Shown: positions 24,427 through 32,952 of the stretch, piece by piece | How the letters are laid out: every line of letters begins with the position of its first letter | Position numbering within the stretch: the first letter of the stretch is position 1 | Assembly: GCA_013138735.1 (NCBI GenBank) | Contig: WTCE01000004.1 | Location: forward strand, 1 to 57,675 | Source: Crocinitomix sp. | Lineage (GTDB): Bacteria; Bacteroidota; Bacteroidia; Flavobacteriales_D; Crocinitomicaceae | Direction: 5' to 3' | DNA: 57,675 bases | Notes under the pieces: model-generated | What the model was told of the DNA's origin: nothing | The model's input: only the letters and a program-made list of their open reading frames with translations | Database searches by the model: none | Position numbers and translations under genes: made by a program

Positions 24427-25416
24427 ATGGCAATAAGAGTAGCAATTAACGGATTTGGGCGGATAGGACGCTATTTTACTAGAATGGCAATCGAAAACAA
24501 TGACATTGAAATTGTTGCCATTAATGACTTAGCTGACACGGATACTTTAGCCCACCTTTTTAAATATGATTCGGTTCACCGTCGATTTAACGGAACAGTA
24601 AGTACTGAAGGTGATCAGATGATTGTTAACGGACATGCCATTAAAATGCTAACTGAGCGCAATCCAGCGTCATTACCATGGGGTGAATTGGCTATTGATG
24701 TTGTATTAGAAGCCACAGGTATTTTCAGAACCGAAGAATTGGCGAATTTACATATTGAAGCGGGTGCTAAAAAAGTCATATTGAGCGCTCCACCACGATC
24801 GGAAGGTATTAAATCGGTAGTTTTAGGTGTAAACAGAGATATTTTAGATGGAAGTGAGACGATCATCTCTAACGCCTCGTGTACTACAAACTCAGCTGCG
24901 CCTTTAGTGCATGTAATGAAAAAACTGGGTGTTATCGAAAGTTGTTATATCACAACCGTTCATTCTTACACCTCAGATCAACGCTTGCATGATGCGCCGC
25001 ACAAAGATTTAAGACGAGCGCGTGCTGCAGCTGAATCTATTGTTCCAACAACAACTGGAGCAGCCAAAGCCATTACAAAAATTTTCCCTGAATTGGAAGG
25101 ACATATGGGTGGATGTGGAATCCGTGTTCCAGTTCCTGATGGTTCTTTAACGGACATGACTTTTATTATGGATCATGAAATTTCAATTGCTGAAATTAAC
25201 GCAGCTTTTAAAGCGGCTTCGCAAAATGAATTAAAAGGAATTTTAGACTATACAGAAGATCCTATTGTGTCGGTAGATATTATTGGAAGCCCCTACTCTT
25301 CTACGTTTGACGCAAAATTAACGAGTGTTGTTGGGCGAATGATTAAAGTGGTTTCTTGGTATGATAATGAAGCCGGGTATTCTAATCGTTTGGTGGATTT
25401 GATTGTAAGTTTATAA
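24427..25416 (+). CDS. gapA: Glyceraldehyde-3-phosphate dehydrogenase, type I
   Basis: 329 residues. It oxidises glyceraldehyde-3-phosphate with phosphate and NAD+ to 1,3-bisphosphoglycerate in glycolysis. The N-terminal Rossmann motif is INGFGRIGRYFTR; Asp34 in INDLAD points to NAD rather than NADP. The catalytic Cys152 is in SNASCTTNSAAP and His179 in TTVHSYTSDQ. The C-terminal WYDNEAGYSNRLVDL is typical. Single gene, convergent with the methyltransferase gene 12 bases away. Bacteroidota often carry more than one gap gene. Confidence 0.97.
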   Translation: MAIRVAINGFGRIGRYFTRMAIENNDIEIVAINDLADTDTLAHLFKYDSVHRRFNGTVSTEGDQMIVNGHAIKMLTERNPASLPWGELAIDVVLEATGIFRTEELANLHIEAGAKKVILSAPPRSEGIKSVVLGVNRDILDGSETIISNASCTTNSAAPLVHVMKKLGVIESCYITTVHSYTSDQRLHDAPHKDLRRARAAAESIVPTTTGAAKAITKIFPELEGHMGGCGIRVPVPDGSLTDMTFIMDHEISIAEINAAFKAASQNELKGILDYTEDPIVSVDIIGSPYSSTFDAKLTSVVGRMIKVVSWYDNEAGYSNRLVDLIVSL

Positions 25417-25428
25417 GTCTAATTCCGA

Positions 25429-26007
25429 TCAGTCACTGCAAATCATCACAAATAATTCTCGGCCCTGACGTGGCTCTATTGAATTGTGCGCACGATCCAT
25501 TTTTACAGTTGTAAATTGAGGTAAAAAGTACGTTTCATACTCTTTTACTGAGCCTCCAAAAGGTGGTCCAGATTCTAAGGGGAAGTCAAACATTAAACCA
25601 ACCAGTTTTCCCTTTGGTTTAAGCAAAGCTTTCATTTTTACGGCGTATTCATTCCGTTTTTCAGGTTGGATGGCGCAAAAAAATGTTTGCTCCAATATTA
25701 GATCGAATGGATGCGTAGTTTCAAGTTCAAAAAAATCTTGATGAAATATTTGATCCTCTGGAAACTCAGGATAACGGGCTTTAAACGAATCAATGGCACC
25801 TTGAGATATTTCAACAATAAAGGTGTTTTTAAATCCTTGCTCCATTAAATACTGCGCCTCGTATGCATTGCCACAGCCAGGTATTAAAACTCGAATGCTC
25901 TTATCTATTAATTGATCAATATAAGCTTGTATGGGTGGTGACACTTGTCCCATATCCCATCCAGTAGTCTTTTTCTTCCAACGCTTGTCCCAGAATTCTT
26001 TTTCCAT
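25429..26007 (-). CDS. TPMT-family SAM-dependent methyltransferase
   Basis: 192 residues. The N-terminus EFWDKRWKKKTTGWDMG and the SAM-binding motif VLIPGCGNAYEAQYLMEQG are diagnostic of the thiopurine S-methyltransferase family. FVVEIS-like FIVEISQGAIDSF supplies the acidic ribose contact, and LEQTFFCAIQPEKR and SGPPFGGSVKEY follow as in homologues. Bacterial members methylate small S, Se, Te or halide nucleophiles. The natural substrate is not deducible. Isolated gene. Confidence 0.88.
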   Translation of the reverse strand: MEKEFWDKRWKKKTTGWDMGQVSPPIQAYIDQLIDKSIRVLIPGCGNAYEAQYLMEQGFKNTFIVEISQGAIDSFKARYPEFPEDQIFHQDFFELETTHPFDLILEQTFFCAIQPEKRNEYAVKMKALLKPKGKLVGLMFDFPLESGPPFGGSVKEYETYFLPQFTTVKMDRAHNSIEPRQGRELFVMICSD

Positions 26008-26081
26008 GTTCTATTCTTATTATCAATCGCCGTTTTAGCAGACTGAAAATGCTAAATTAAACAAAAGAATAAGAGAATTGC

Positions 26082-26588
26082 TTAGTTAATTAATCCCATC
26101 AAATAAGCTTCAAGCTTTTCAGTCACTGCGTCTTTTGAAGATCTTAAAAAAGAAGCATGTCTAAAATGAATTGAATATCCTCTTTTCTGATTTTCTTTCA
26201 AGTTGTTCAGACGCTCTTGCTTATTCTGTTCGTTATCAAAAACATGAAATGTAGAACGGGATTTCTCAGGTTCATAGCTATGAATTCCTTCAATAATGGT
26301 GACACGCATATTGTTGACTAATCCAGAAATGTTGAAATTTCGAATATTCGCGTGATAATTGGTACGGCGGCGTTTTTTATTTGCATCAGCATACAGCGCT
26401 GCAACAATTTGGTCGCCCAGTTCGCCTTTTATTGTGATGCATTTATCTTTTGGGTAGGTCGTCACAAAATAAAAATCACTTTCCATTTTTTTGGCCAAGG
26501 CGGCATTGCAAACTTCATTGAGACTGTCTTGCGCTCTGCTTAGTGGTGAAAAAATAAGTAATGTAACGAGTATAATTAAACTTTTCAT
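26082..26588 (-). CDS. Hypothetical exported protein
   Basis: 168 residues with signal peptide MKSLIILVTLLIFSPLSRAQ. The mature part is mixed alpha/beta with a basic patch (DANKKRRRTNYHANIRNF). It ends with a helix (AVTEKLEAYLMGLIN). No family recognised. It is downstream of the small gene at 26687 on the same strand. Confidence 0.6.
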   Translation of the reverse strand: MKSLIILVTLLIFSPLSRAQDSLNEVCNAALAKKMESDFYFVTTYPKDKCITIKGELGDQIVAALYADANKKRRRTNYHANIRNFNISGLVNNMRVTIIEGIHSYEPEKSRSTFHVFDNEQNKQERLNNLKENQKRGYSIHFRHASFLRSSKDAVTEKLEAYLMGLIN

Positions 26589-26686
26589 AGGCTTGTTTTT
26601 GGATGCTATTTGGATTAGGTTGTTTTGCTTAGATAAGACCTATTTCATTTTTGGTTACATCAGGAATCCGCCTTTCTATCTAAAAC

Positions 26687-26944
26687 TTAAGAATTTGATT
26701 CTAAGGAAACCCAATAAATAATATCGCGGAAATCAACTTTCGCATGTTCCGATAACTCTATAACACGCGCCAATTTCCCTTTTGCCAATTGTAGAATTGC
26801 AAAGCGTGTGTTTTGTAAATTAAACTCAGATTCTGCCATGACATGCTTTAAGCCAATTGTATTTAATTCGCTGATAACCGCCGCACAATCAATTTCTTTA
26901 AATTGCTCACGAATGCGTTGCTCTATGTCGGCTGAACAGTCTAT
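26687..26944 (-). CDS. Small conserved-looking protein with a non-canonical start
   Basis: An 85-codon frame on the minus strand with no standard start codon near its 5' end. From an ATA at 26944 it reads IDCSADIEQRIREQFKEID, then AAVISELNTIGLKHVMAESE, LARVIELSEHAKVDFRDII. It is all-helical, soluble and protein-like. The ATA overlaps the TAG stop of the upstream gene as ATAG, the place where an ATGA overlap would be expected. The only ATG (26839) would remove the first 35 residues. Either a rare ATA start or a start-codon mutation explains it. Confidence 0.6.
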   Translation of the reverse strand: MDCSADIEQRIREQFKEIDCAAVISELNTIGLKHVMAESEFNLQNTRFAILQLAKGKLARVIELSEHAKVDFRDIIYWVSLESNS

Positions 26945-27870
26945 TTGATGAAAACTTTAGTAAAACTAACCATAGGCACTGGAACGCGAACAATTTTGTC
27001 CGAAATACCAATAATCCCAATTCCAAATTGCCAAATTTCTGAAGATTTTGGCATATAACGAATTGCCGGGTTTATGCCGAAATATATTCTTGCATCATAA
27101 ACTAGTCCAATTGAATCGAAAATAAGTATCGCTTCTTGGCTAATTCTATGCATTCCTGCAACTGAAAACATACCTGCGGCTTGACCTTCTATAACTTCCA
27201 AGTCCGTTCCCGAAAAAGCGAGATCAAAACCACCAATACCTGCATGTACAAATCCATATCCGCCACTAACATTAAAATTACTTTCTTCATCACCAAATGT
27301 CAAATTCCCAAAAGCAATACCGCCACCGGCGCTAAATGTACCGCCACCGCCAAAAGAATTCGATATATACATCAAATTTCCATAGAGTAATCCAGCGGAA
27401 GTTCTGCATTTATCACTAATTTCAAAACTATATTTTGTGGCAATAATCATAGGAACGCCCCACCAAGCAGTCATTCCTCCAAGCGACCAATTGTCAGTTA
27501 AAGCAAATTGAAATTCAAACCCTACTGGCATTATTTTTAAGTAGCCCTCCTTCTTGCGAATAGGAAAAGCGTTTGTTGTAATTGAATAAATTGATGGTAA
27601 TAAATTTCGCCCCCCATTCACTCTTTCTTCTTGATGATCAGAAGATTCTAATTGCTCAATGCTTTTAATCGCGTGCTTTGGAATAGTTACTTTGCCCAAC
27701 GATTTGGTGATTAAAATTACCACTTTCGCATTATTTTTAATTAAAACTCCAACATATTGCGTACCATCATTTTTGGTTACTTTATACCTTATGGAATCCG
27801 ATTGGGCAAAACCCGCATTGTTTAATGCGATAAAACCAAAAAAAGCGATAAAAAGGAGTAAATTTTTCAT
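26941..27870 (-). CDS. Hypothetical exported, probable outer-membrane barrel protein
   Basis: 309 residues with signal peptide MKNLLLFIAFFGFIALNNAGFAQ. Residues about 25-75 form a small beta domain (YKVTKNDGTQYVGVLIKNN, GKVTIPKHAIKSIEQL) that often precedes beta-barrels in Bacteroidota. Residues 100-309 alternate with Gly-rich turns (GGGGTFSAGGGIAFGNLTFG) and end in VSFTKVFIK, as in outer-membrane barrels. Function unknown. Its stop overlaps the presumed start of the small downstream gene by 4 bases. Confidence 0.7.
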   Translation of the reverse strand: MKNLLLFIAFFGFIALNNAGFAQSDSIRYKVTKNDGTQYVGVLIKNNAKVVILITKSLGKVTIPKHAIKSIEQLESSDHQEERVNGGRNLLPSIYSITTNAFPIRKKEGYLKIMPVGFEFQFALTDNWSLGGMTAWWGVPMIIATKYSFEISDKCRTSAGLLYGNLMYISNSFGGGGTFSAGGGIAFGNLTFGDEESNFNVSGGYGFVHAGIGGFDLAFSGTDLEVIEGQAAGMFSVAGMHRISQEAILIFDSIGLVYDARIYFGINPAIRYMPKSSEIWQFGIGIIGISDKIVRVPVPMVSFTKVFIK

Positions 27871-28059
27871 TATGGTTTTATTCGTTCGCCAAATGTACGA
27901 AGTATTCAGGGATGAGGAGGGGTGAATTCCACAATTCCATTTTCGTTATTATAAATAATCACAAAAATTAAAGGGGATCTTCCTGAACGCTAAATTCTTA
28001 ATTAGATAGTTTCATTTAGTGGGAGCAAAAGTCACACAACGTTTGCCATTTGTACCAAT

Positions 28060-28773
28060 TCAATTCGTATTGAACTGCTCAACTTTTTTTGTCTCCAAAT
28101 TAATTCTTATCATAATCAGCCCCTCATAACAATCTCCGCACCAAGTAAATTCATTCTCTAGCTCAGTTTTTAATTCTGTTTCAATTTCAAGGACTGTACC
28201 ATAATCACGAGAACAATTTGCATAAACCATTCGTTCACCTTTTTTGTTTAAATATGGCATATATTGTCGCATATATTTGGTAATTTCAATTGTATCTCTT
28301 CCCATCCCAGCAAACATAACCACTCCTTTACTGCGACCAACAAATGATCTTGTATGCAAACTTATCATAACCCGATATAAGCTATCCTGATTCTGACCAA
28401 ATGTCATAATTTCTGCTTGACGCTCAGGTCCAAAACGGGCTAGTTTGCGTTTTTTATACTTCTCTTTTCTTTTATGGACAATTTGATAGTCGCGCTGCAG
28501 ATTACTTAGGCTATCCAATTCACTTTTCTCTTTTAGACTTAAAGATCCGCGTGTGACCTGAACATTGTAAAAATCAACAATTAATAGAATGAGTGAATCG
28601 ACGGTATGAATTTGGTTTGTATCTAAATTAAAAGCTTGCACTGCCTGGGAATCAATATGTACATGTTCTGCAGAAAACGGCATCAATACCAGATTATTAG
28701 AACTCAACGTAGTTTGTGTATGCCCTGCCACTGCTCCAATACAAACGCTTGTAAATAAAATGAATAACCTCAT
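28060..28773 (-). CDS. Hypothetical exported protein
   Basis: 237 residues; the signal peptide MRLFILFTSVCIGAVAGHTQ is plausible. A basic helical segment (IVHKRKEKYKKRKLARFGPE) sits in the middle. The C-terminal part has ENEFTWCGDCYEGLIMIRI with a CxxC-like pair (C-G-D-C) that could bind metal or form a disulfide. No family recognised. It is separated from the TPR gene by 68 bases, so possibly co-transcribed. Confidence 0.6.
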   Translation of the reverse strand: MRLFILFTSVCIGAVAGHTQTTLSSNNLVLMPFSAEHVHIDSQAVQAFNLDTNQIHTVDSLILLIVDFYNVQVTRGSLSLKEKSELDSLSNLQRDYQIVHKRKEKYKKRKLARFGPERQAEIMTFGQNQDSLYRVMISLHTRSFVGRSKGVVMFAGMGRDTIEITKYMRQYMPYLNKKGERMVYANCSRDYGTVLEIETELKTELENEFTWCGDCYEGLIMIRINLETKKVEQFNTN

Positions 28774-28841
28774 TATCTATTTTTCATTATCAAAAATAAC
28801 AATTGTATTTCCATAGAATCAGGTGTTTGATCATCTATTAA

Positions 28842-29765
28842 TCAATTGCTTTTTTTTACTTTCCACTTTTTCAATTTACGGAAAAGCTTCCTCAAGACCC
28901 AAATAGAAAAAATCAATCCCACTAAAAATAGGATTAAGGATAAAATGAGATGCTCTTTAATAAAATCGTTAACTGCTCCTTTAAAACTAGTAAATTTCGT
29001 TCGACTTTGAAACTCGGCTTTACGAATTTGCATTAATTCGGAATCAAAACCAAAGCGTTCGGCTTCGAAATAACTTACTATTGCACTTTCTAGACTTGAA
29101 GTTAAAGCCATTAGGTTGCCATAATCATAGTAAATATTGCCTACCGTTTTATTGGGTGCATCCACAAACTTCAAACGCTCACTTAATTGATGATCAATAT
29201 CATTCACTAAATCATCTAAATTATCCCCTCTAGCATTTATTGGAACAGCATGCGTTCCGAAATCCAATCCTAAAATAGATGCTGAATTTTCGGTTGTCCC
29301 TTTAATTTGAGCTTCTAATATTTTTACGTGAATCCATTCTGAACCGCCATGCGATTTTGGATTTAGTTTCATTGATCTTTTAATCCAAAACAAGGCCGAA
29401 TCTGGCTGCCCCAATAACTCGTAAGTTGTTCCTAAATTTGAGGCGGTCGTATATCGATTGGGTGAAGTGTTTTCTATTTGGAAATAGATGTTTTTCGCTT
29501 GGTCATAGTGCGCTAAATAGACTAACGTGGCAGCATAATCTGAAAGATATTCTATAGAATCAGCATCCTTTTCTAAATAACTATTCCACAAGCTTACTGA
29601 ATCCAAAAGAAGTTCAGATTGATTTAGTTTGTGGTAGTAAACTATCCCCCTATGCGTTTGCATAAGCTGCACAGAGCCATCCAAATTAGTGCGATATTCA
29701 TTCATACAGGCAAATGAAGCTTGCGTTATAAAAAGATAGGTAAGGATTAAAAGAATTCGATTCAT
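28842..29765 (-). CDS. Exported TPR protein with C-terminal membrane anchor
   Basis: 307 residues. A signal peptide (MNRILLILTYLFITQASFA) is followed by Cys20, possibly a lipobox-like site. Residues about 65-140 are tetratricopeptide repeats (AATLVYLAHYDQAKNIYFQ, LGTTYELLGQPDSALFWIK). A single transmembrane helix lies near the C-terminus (LILSLILFLVGLIFSIWVL) with a basic cytoplasmic tail. The topology places the TPRs in the periplasm. Role unknown, probably a scaffold. Confidence 0.7.
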   Translation of the reverse strand: MNRILLILTYLFITQASFACMNEYRTNLDGSVQLMQTHRGIVYYHKLNQSELLLDSVSLWNSYLEKDADSIEYLSDYAATLVYLAHYDQAKNIYFQIENTSPNRYTTASNLGTTYELLGQPDSALFWIKRSMKLNPKSHGGSEWIHVKILEAQIKGTTENSASILGLDFGTHAVPINARGDNLDDLVNDIDHQLSERLKFVDAPNKTVGNIYYDYGNLMALTSSLESAIVSYFEAERFGFDSELMQIRKAEFQSRTKFTSFKGAVNDFIKEHLILSLILFLVGLIFSIWVLRKLFRKLKKWKVKKSN

Positions 29766-29778
29766 AGGTAAATTAGTA

Positions 29779-29825
29779 TTTAGACCGCTGCGCTGTTTTT
29801 TTTTAGACCGCTGCGCTTTTAGATT
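29779..29825. repeat. Two copies of the CCGCTGCGCT repeat
   Basis: TTTAGACCGCTGCGCT occurs at 29779-29794 and again at 29802-29817; the second copy continues as TTTAGATT, the form seen at 52110-52132. It lies between the TPR gene and the CACT tract. The rest of 29826-29896 is low-complexity CATTGATAAT-like sequence. Confidence 0.7.
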
Positions 29826-29896
29826 GCATTTTGGTTCGAGATAATATATTGGGTATCCTCATTGAACATTGATAATAGTACATTGATAATTGAAAT

Positions 29897-29980
29897 CACT
29901 CACTCACTCACTCACTCACTCACTCACTCACTCACTCACTCACTCACTCACTCACTCACTCACTCACTCACTCACTCACT
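29897..29980. repeat. Tetranucleotide microsatellite, 21 perfect copies of CACT
   Basis: 84 bases of uninterrupted CACT units. The last codons (Ser, Glu, stop) of the minus-strand phosphodiester glycosidase gene are read from the repeat as AGT GAG TGA. Because the unit read on the minus strand (AGTG) contains TGA in every frame within four codons, changes in copy number would shorten or lengthen the tail by only a few residues. Confidence 0.97.
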
Positions 29981-30706
29981 TACTGCAATGATAACGGCAA
30001 AGTCACCATCTAATTGTTCCCATTTTTTTTCTGGTAAATAAGTTCTAGATACATAACCGTCTAAGTAAAGGGCATTGGCGCAGCCCTCATTTTTAAAGAC
30101 TTGCGCAAATTCGTAAAGATTTACTTCACCTTTAGATTGTACAAAAACCACATTACCATTTGGTAAAATTCCAACGCCATTTCGAATATTTAAATTAGTC
30201 GAATTTTCGCCGGATAAAGGATTTATAACGCCGTCGACTAAAAGCATAGGGCCAGATTGTGTGGCGTATTGAATGTCATTAGCATACTTAAAATTTTGAG
30301 TTGTAACAATACTTGGCTGCTTGTTTTCAGAAAGATAAAACACACCATTGGGTTGCAAATAGAAATTTCCATATCCCGCAGTGGCCGTATCTAATTCCGC
30401 CAGCACTTGGCCATTTTCAATATACAAGCCTTGTGGAGATTCCTGTTTATTATACATGCCTCCATTGACTGCAAAAAGTAATTTTTCACCATTTTTTTCG
30501 AGATGACTTTTAAGATTGTTTGCGTTTTGGATATTTTCGTCCTCATCATTCTTCCAGTACATTTTAAGAATTTGCGTACTTGGATCAACTTCATGTGTAA
30601 TGAAATCTCCAACCGGTTCAAACGCATTAGTACTTTCGCTATTTACACAATTAAACAAGGAAAAATTTACTGCGATAATGAAAGCTATGATTCCGAACCT
30701 GACCAT
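29972..30706 (-). CDS. Phosphodiester glycosidase family (NAGPA/DUF2233) lipoprotein
   Basis: 244 residues. The signal sequence ends in LFNC (Cys20), a likely lipobox. Family landmarks are FAVNGGMYNKQESPQGLYIE, GNFYLQPNGVFYLSE, ATQSGPMLLVDGVINPL, RNGVGILPNGNVVFVQS and ALYLDGYVSRTYLP (the Asp-Gly pair of the active site). Related enzymes remove sugar residues linked through phosphodiesters. The start ATG shares one base with the stop of the upstream gene (TAATG), which implies translational coupling. The stop codon lies within the CACT repeat. Confidence 0.88.
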   Translation of the reverse strand: MVRFGIIAFIIAVNFSLFNCVNSESTNAFEPVGDFITHEVDPSTQILKMYWKNDEDENIQNANNLKSHLEKNGEKLLFAVNGGMYNKQESPQGLYIENGQVLAELDTATAGYGNFYLQPNGVFYLSENKQPSIVTTQNFKYANDIQYATQSGPMLLVDGVINPLSGENSTNLNIRNGVGILPNGNVVFVQSKGEVNLYEFAQVFKNEGCANALYLDGYVSRTYLPEKKWEQLDGDFAVIIAVSE

Positions 30707-31488
30707 TATTCAAAATACTTTATTTCCCTTTTGAAACGAAGAACCCATTCTAATGACTTGTTGAGATAGTATTGATTAATCCAGTTGCCTTGTGCATCAA
30801 CTTCATATTTCGTTTGTTGCGGATTCCATGGATTCGTTTCTTTCTTGATTACAGTATTTTTAGAATAAGTGTATTCATGGACATGTTCCATGCCATGCCC
30901 GGTACCAATTACAGAATCGCATACTTTGCGACCAAATTCGTCAAAAGTTGTATAAACCGGAACAGAATCAAACCAGTATTCAATGACCTTACCAGTTGAA
31001 TCATAGACGAGATCATAACCTTCATCTTGCCTTAAATCACTTTCAGCAACCGAATAAAATCCAGAATCGGGAAAAATAATTGATGTCCACCAATGTGAAG
31101 TGGCTTTAGCACTATCTCCGGTGGCATTATATTCAAAGGCAAAATAATTTGTATCGTATTCGATTTCCTTTCCGCGGTGAATAATAACGCCCTCTTTGTC
31201 GAAATAATAACCATGGTCAATTTCGTTGACACTATATGTTTCATAATAAATCAATTGTCCGAGTCTATTATATTTTGTGGTGCTCTCTAGACTGGAAGAA
31301 TCTTGCTGTGCCGTGTACAAGTAAGTCTCAATCTGTTGAACAGACCCTTCCATTTCAACCAGCTCAAAAAAATCATCTATTTCACCATTATAATTGGCGT
31401 TGTATTGCATATTTATCCATGCATACGGTTTTTGTGCTGTTACCGTATAGCTTATAAATGAAATTAATAAGAGAAATAAATAGCGCAT
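30706..31488 (-). CDS. Hypothetical exported YD-repeat-like protein
   Basis: 260 residues with signal peptide MRYLFLLLISFISYTVTAQ. The body consists of beta-hairpin-like segments of the form found in RHS/YD proteins and Bacteroidota DUF4595-like proteins: YNRLGQLIYYETY, YDSTGKVIEYWFD, FDEFGRKVCDSV, VDAQGNWINQYYL. The last (D-x-x-GNW) is very typical of this group. Likely periplasmic or surface; function unknown. Coupled to the glycosidase gene by a TAATG overlap. Confidence 0.7.
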   Translation of the reverse strand: MRYLFLLLISFISYTVTAQKPYAWINMQYNANYNGEIDDFFELVEMEGSVQQIETYLYTAQQDSSSLESTTKYNRLGQLIYYETYSVNEIDHGYYFDKEGVIIHRGKEIEYDTNYFAFEYNATGDSAKATSHWWTSIIFPDSGFYSVAESDLRQDEGYDLVYDSTGKVIEYWFDSVPVYTTFDEFGRKVCDSVIGTGHGMEHVHEYTYSKNTVIKKETNPWNPQQTKYEVDAQGNWINQYYLNKSLEWVLRFKREIKYFE

Positions 31489-31624
31489 TGAATTTTGTTA
31501 ACTCAACGAATATAGCATATTCGCATAGGAGATAAATAGTTTTATGCTTACATAATTAGAGTCACCTATTATTCGTTGGAACTAAGCTAAAATACGATCC
31601 TTTTAATGCACGCGATAGCAATTG

Positions 31625-32296
31625 TTATTTAATTGGCGCATAAATCAACCCTTTCCAGGTTAAGGCCACATCAGATTCTAGCGTATTGGAAAACGTTAAA
31701 TCAAATTGGGCTTTGATGGTATCAGCTTTAAACGCTTCTTGCTCTAATTTTATGAAACCAGATTTAAGCGGAAAGTCTCTTGGTTTTTGAGTAGAGATAC
31801 TATTGTAATTCGCCCAAACTTCGCAATTACCATTTACCATTTGAAAATTGAGTGTTGAGTGTGTACCAGGTGTAATTCCTGTTTCGCCATTTATACAATT
31901 GTTCGAATCTCTATTGATATAGATATAATCACAACCGGTGAATTCATACATTAGCGCAACAGAGCGCATAGTATAATGTAAATGTGAAGTGTCTACCAAT
32001 TGATAGAAGGCGCTAAGAGAATCTTCAATGATTCGTCCATCTTTTTTCATAGCATAAGCCGCTTCGGGACAAAAACCGTCGCAACTTAATTGACCGTATT
32101 GGTTTTTATAAACGCCCCAATCATAGTCCCAATTTTCTGTAAAGGAAAAATCTGCATCCAACTGCTTAACAAATTGGATCGGAATACTTTTTAAGGATGA
32201 AGTCGATTTTGATAAGAAGGAGAAAGTCAATATGGCAGCTATTAAAACTCCAGTTAATCTCCAATTTTTGTTTTGCATACTCAAGTTCATAGTCAC
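31625..32296 (-). CDS. Hypothetical exported protein
   Basis: 223 residues. A hydrophobic N-terminal segment (WRLTGVLIAAILTFSFLS) acts as a signal or anchor. The mature part holds several Cys (SCDGFCPEAAYAMKKDGRI, GCDYIYINRDSNNC) and a beta-rich C-terminus (LEQEAFKADTIKAQFDLTF). No family recognised. The start could also be the ATG two codons downstream. Confidence 0.6.
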   Translation of the reverse strand: MTMNLSMQNKNWRLTGVLIAAILTFSFLSKSTSSLKSIPIQFVKQLDADFSFTENWDYDWGVYKNQYGQLSCDGFCPEAAYAMKKDGRIIEDSLSAFYQLVDTSHLHYTMRSVALMYEFTGCDYIYINRDSNNCINGETGITPGTHSTLNFQMVNGNCEVWANYNSISTQKPRDFPLKSGFIKLEQEAFKADTIKAQFDLTFSNTLESDVALTWKGLIYAPIK

Positions 32297-32324
32297 ATTG
32301 CTAAAATACGGAATATCTGTTATT

Positions 32325-32807
32325 CTACCGAATCAAATAAAGCTGCGCACAAGCCTTTGCGTCTGAAAGTGCGTCGTGATGATTCAATGGAATTCCGTGT
32401 CGTTGACAACAAACATTTAATTTAGCAGGAGAATAGCCTTTGCTTTTATAAATTTTAAGCGTACACTCCCAATTCAAGTTTAATTGCTCATAATTCAAGC
32501 CAAAAGATAACATTGTTTTTTGCAATACGCTACGGTCAAATGAAGCATTGTGTGCGACCAACGTTTGTCCGCTAATCCGTTGTTCTATTTCTGCAAATAC
32601 AGCAGCAAAATTCGGAGAATTACGTGTTTCGTACGCTGTTATGCCGTGCACATTGGTATTATGCCAGCTGTATTCATTATTCGGCGGTTTAATCAAAGCG
32701 GAATATTCATCAATAATTCTACCATTTTCAACTTTTACTAATCCTATAGCGCAGGCAGAATCTCTTTTTGCTGTTGCTGTTTCAAAATCAATGGCGGTAA
32801 AATTCAT
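32325..32807 (-). CDS. DnaQ-like 3'-5' exonuclease (DEDDh family)
   Basis: 160 residues, just the exonuclease domain. ExoI is TAIDFETATAKRDSACAIG (Asp7, Glu9), ExoII is LVAHNASFDRSVL, and ExoIII is HHDALSDAKACAQLYL with the general-base His of the DEDDh subclass. Two metal ions would be bound by these acids. It lacks the polymerase-binding tail of true DnaQ, so it is a stand-alone nuclease of DNA or RNA ends. A well-formed promoter lies 24 bases upstream. Confidence 0.9.
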   Translation of the reverse strand: MNFTAIDFETATAKRDSACAIGLVKVENGRIIDEYSALIKPPNNEYSWHNTNVHGITAYETRNSPNFAAVFAEIEQRISGQTLVAHNASFDRSVLQKTMLSFGLNYEQLNLNWECTLKIYKSKGYSPAKLNVCCQRHGIPLNHHDALSDAKACAQLYLIR

Positions 32808-32830
32808 GTTTTTTTAGTGAATTGTTTGGG

Positions 32831-32860
32831 CAAAGATAATTATCGCTTTTGGGATTACAA
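32831..32860 (-). promoter_or_regulatory. Promoter of the exonuclease gene
   Basis: On the minus strand TTG (32860-32858), 19 bases, then TATCTTTG (32838-32831): both boxes and spacing fit the Bacteroidota consensus. The ATG is at 32807, giving a short leader. Confidence 0.65.
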
Positions 32861-32952
32861 GTGGTATCAGGTATAATTGGGGATTATGGTTAAGCTCAAA
32901 AGACAATTAATAGAAAGTTAATGCGCTGGATACTGATGAATTTTTCGAAGAA

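Noticed and set aside
29897-29980. CRISPR array
   Set aside because: The repeat unit is four bases with no spacers; it is a microsatellite.
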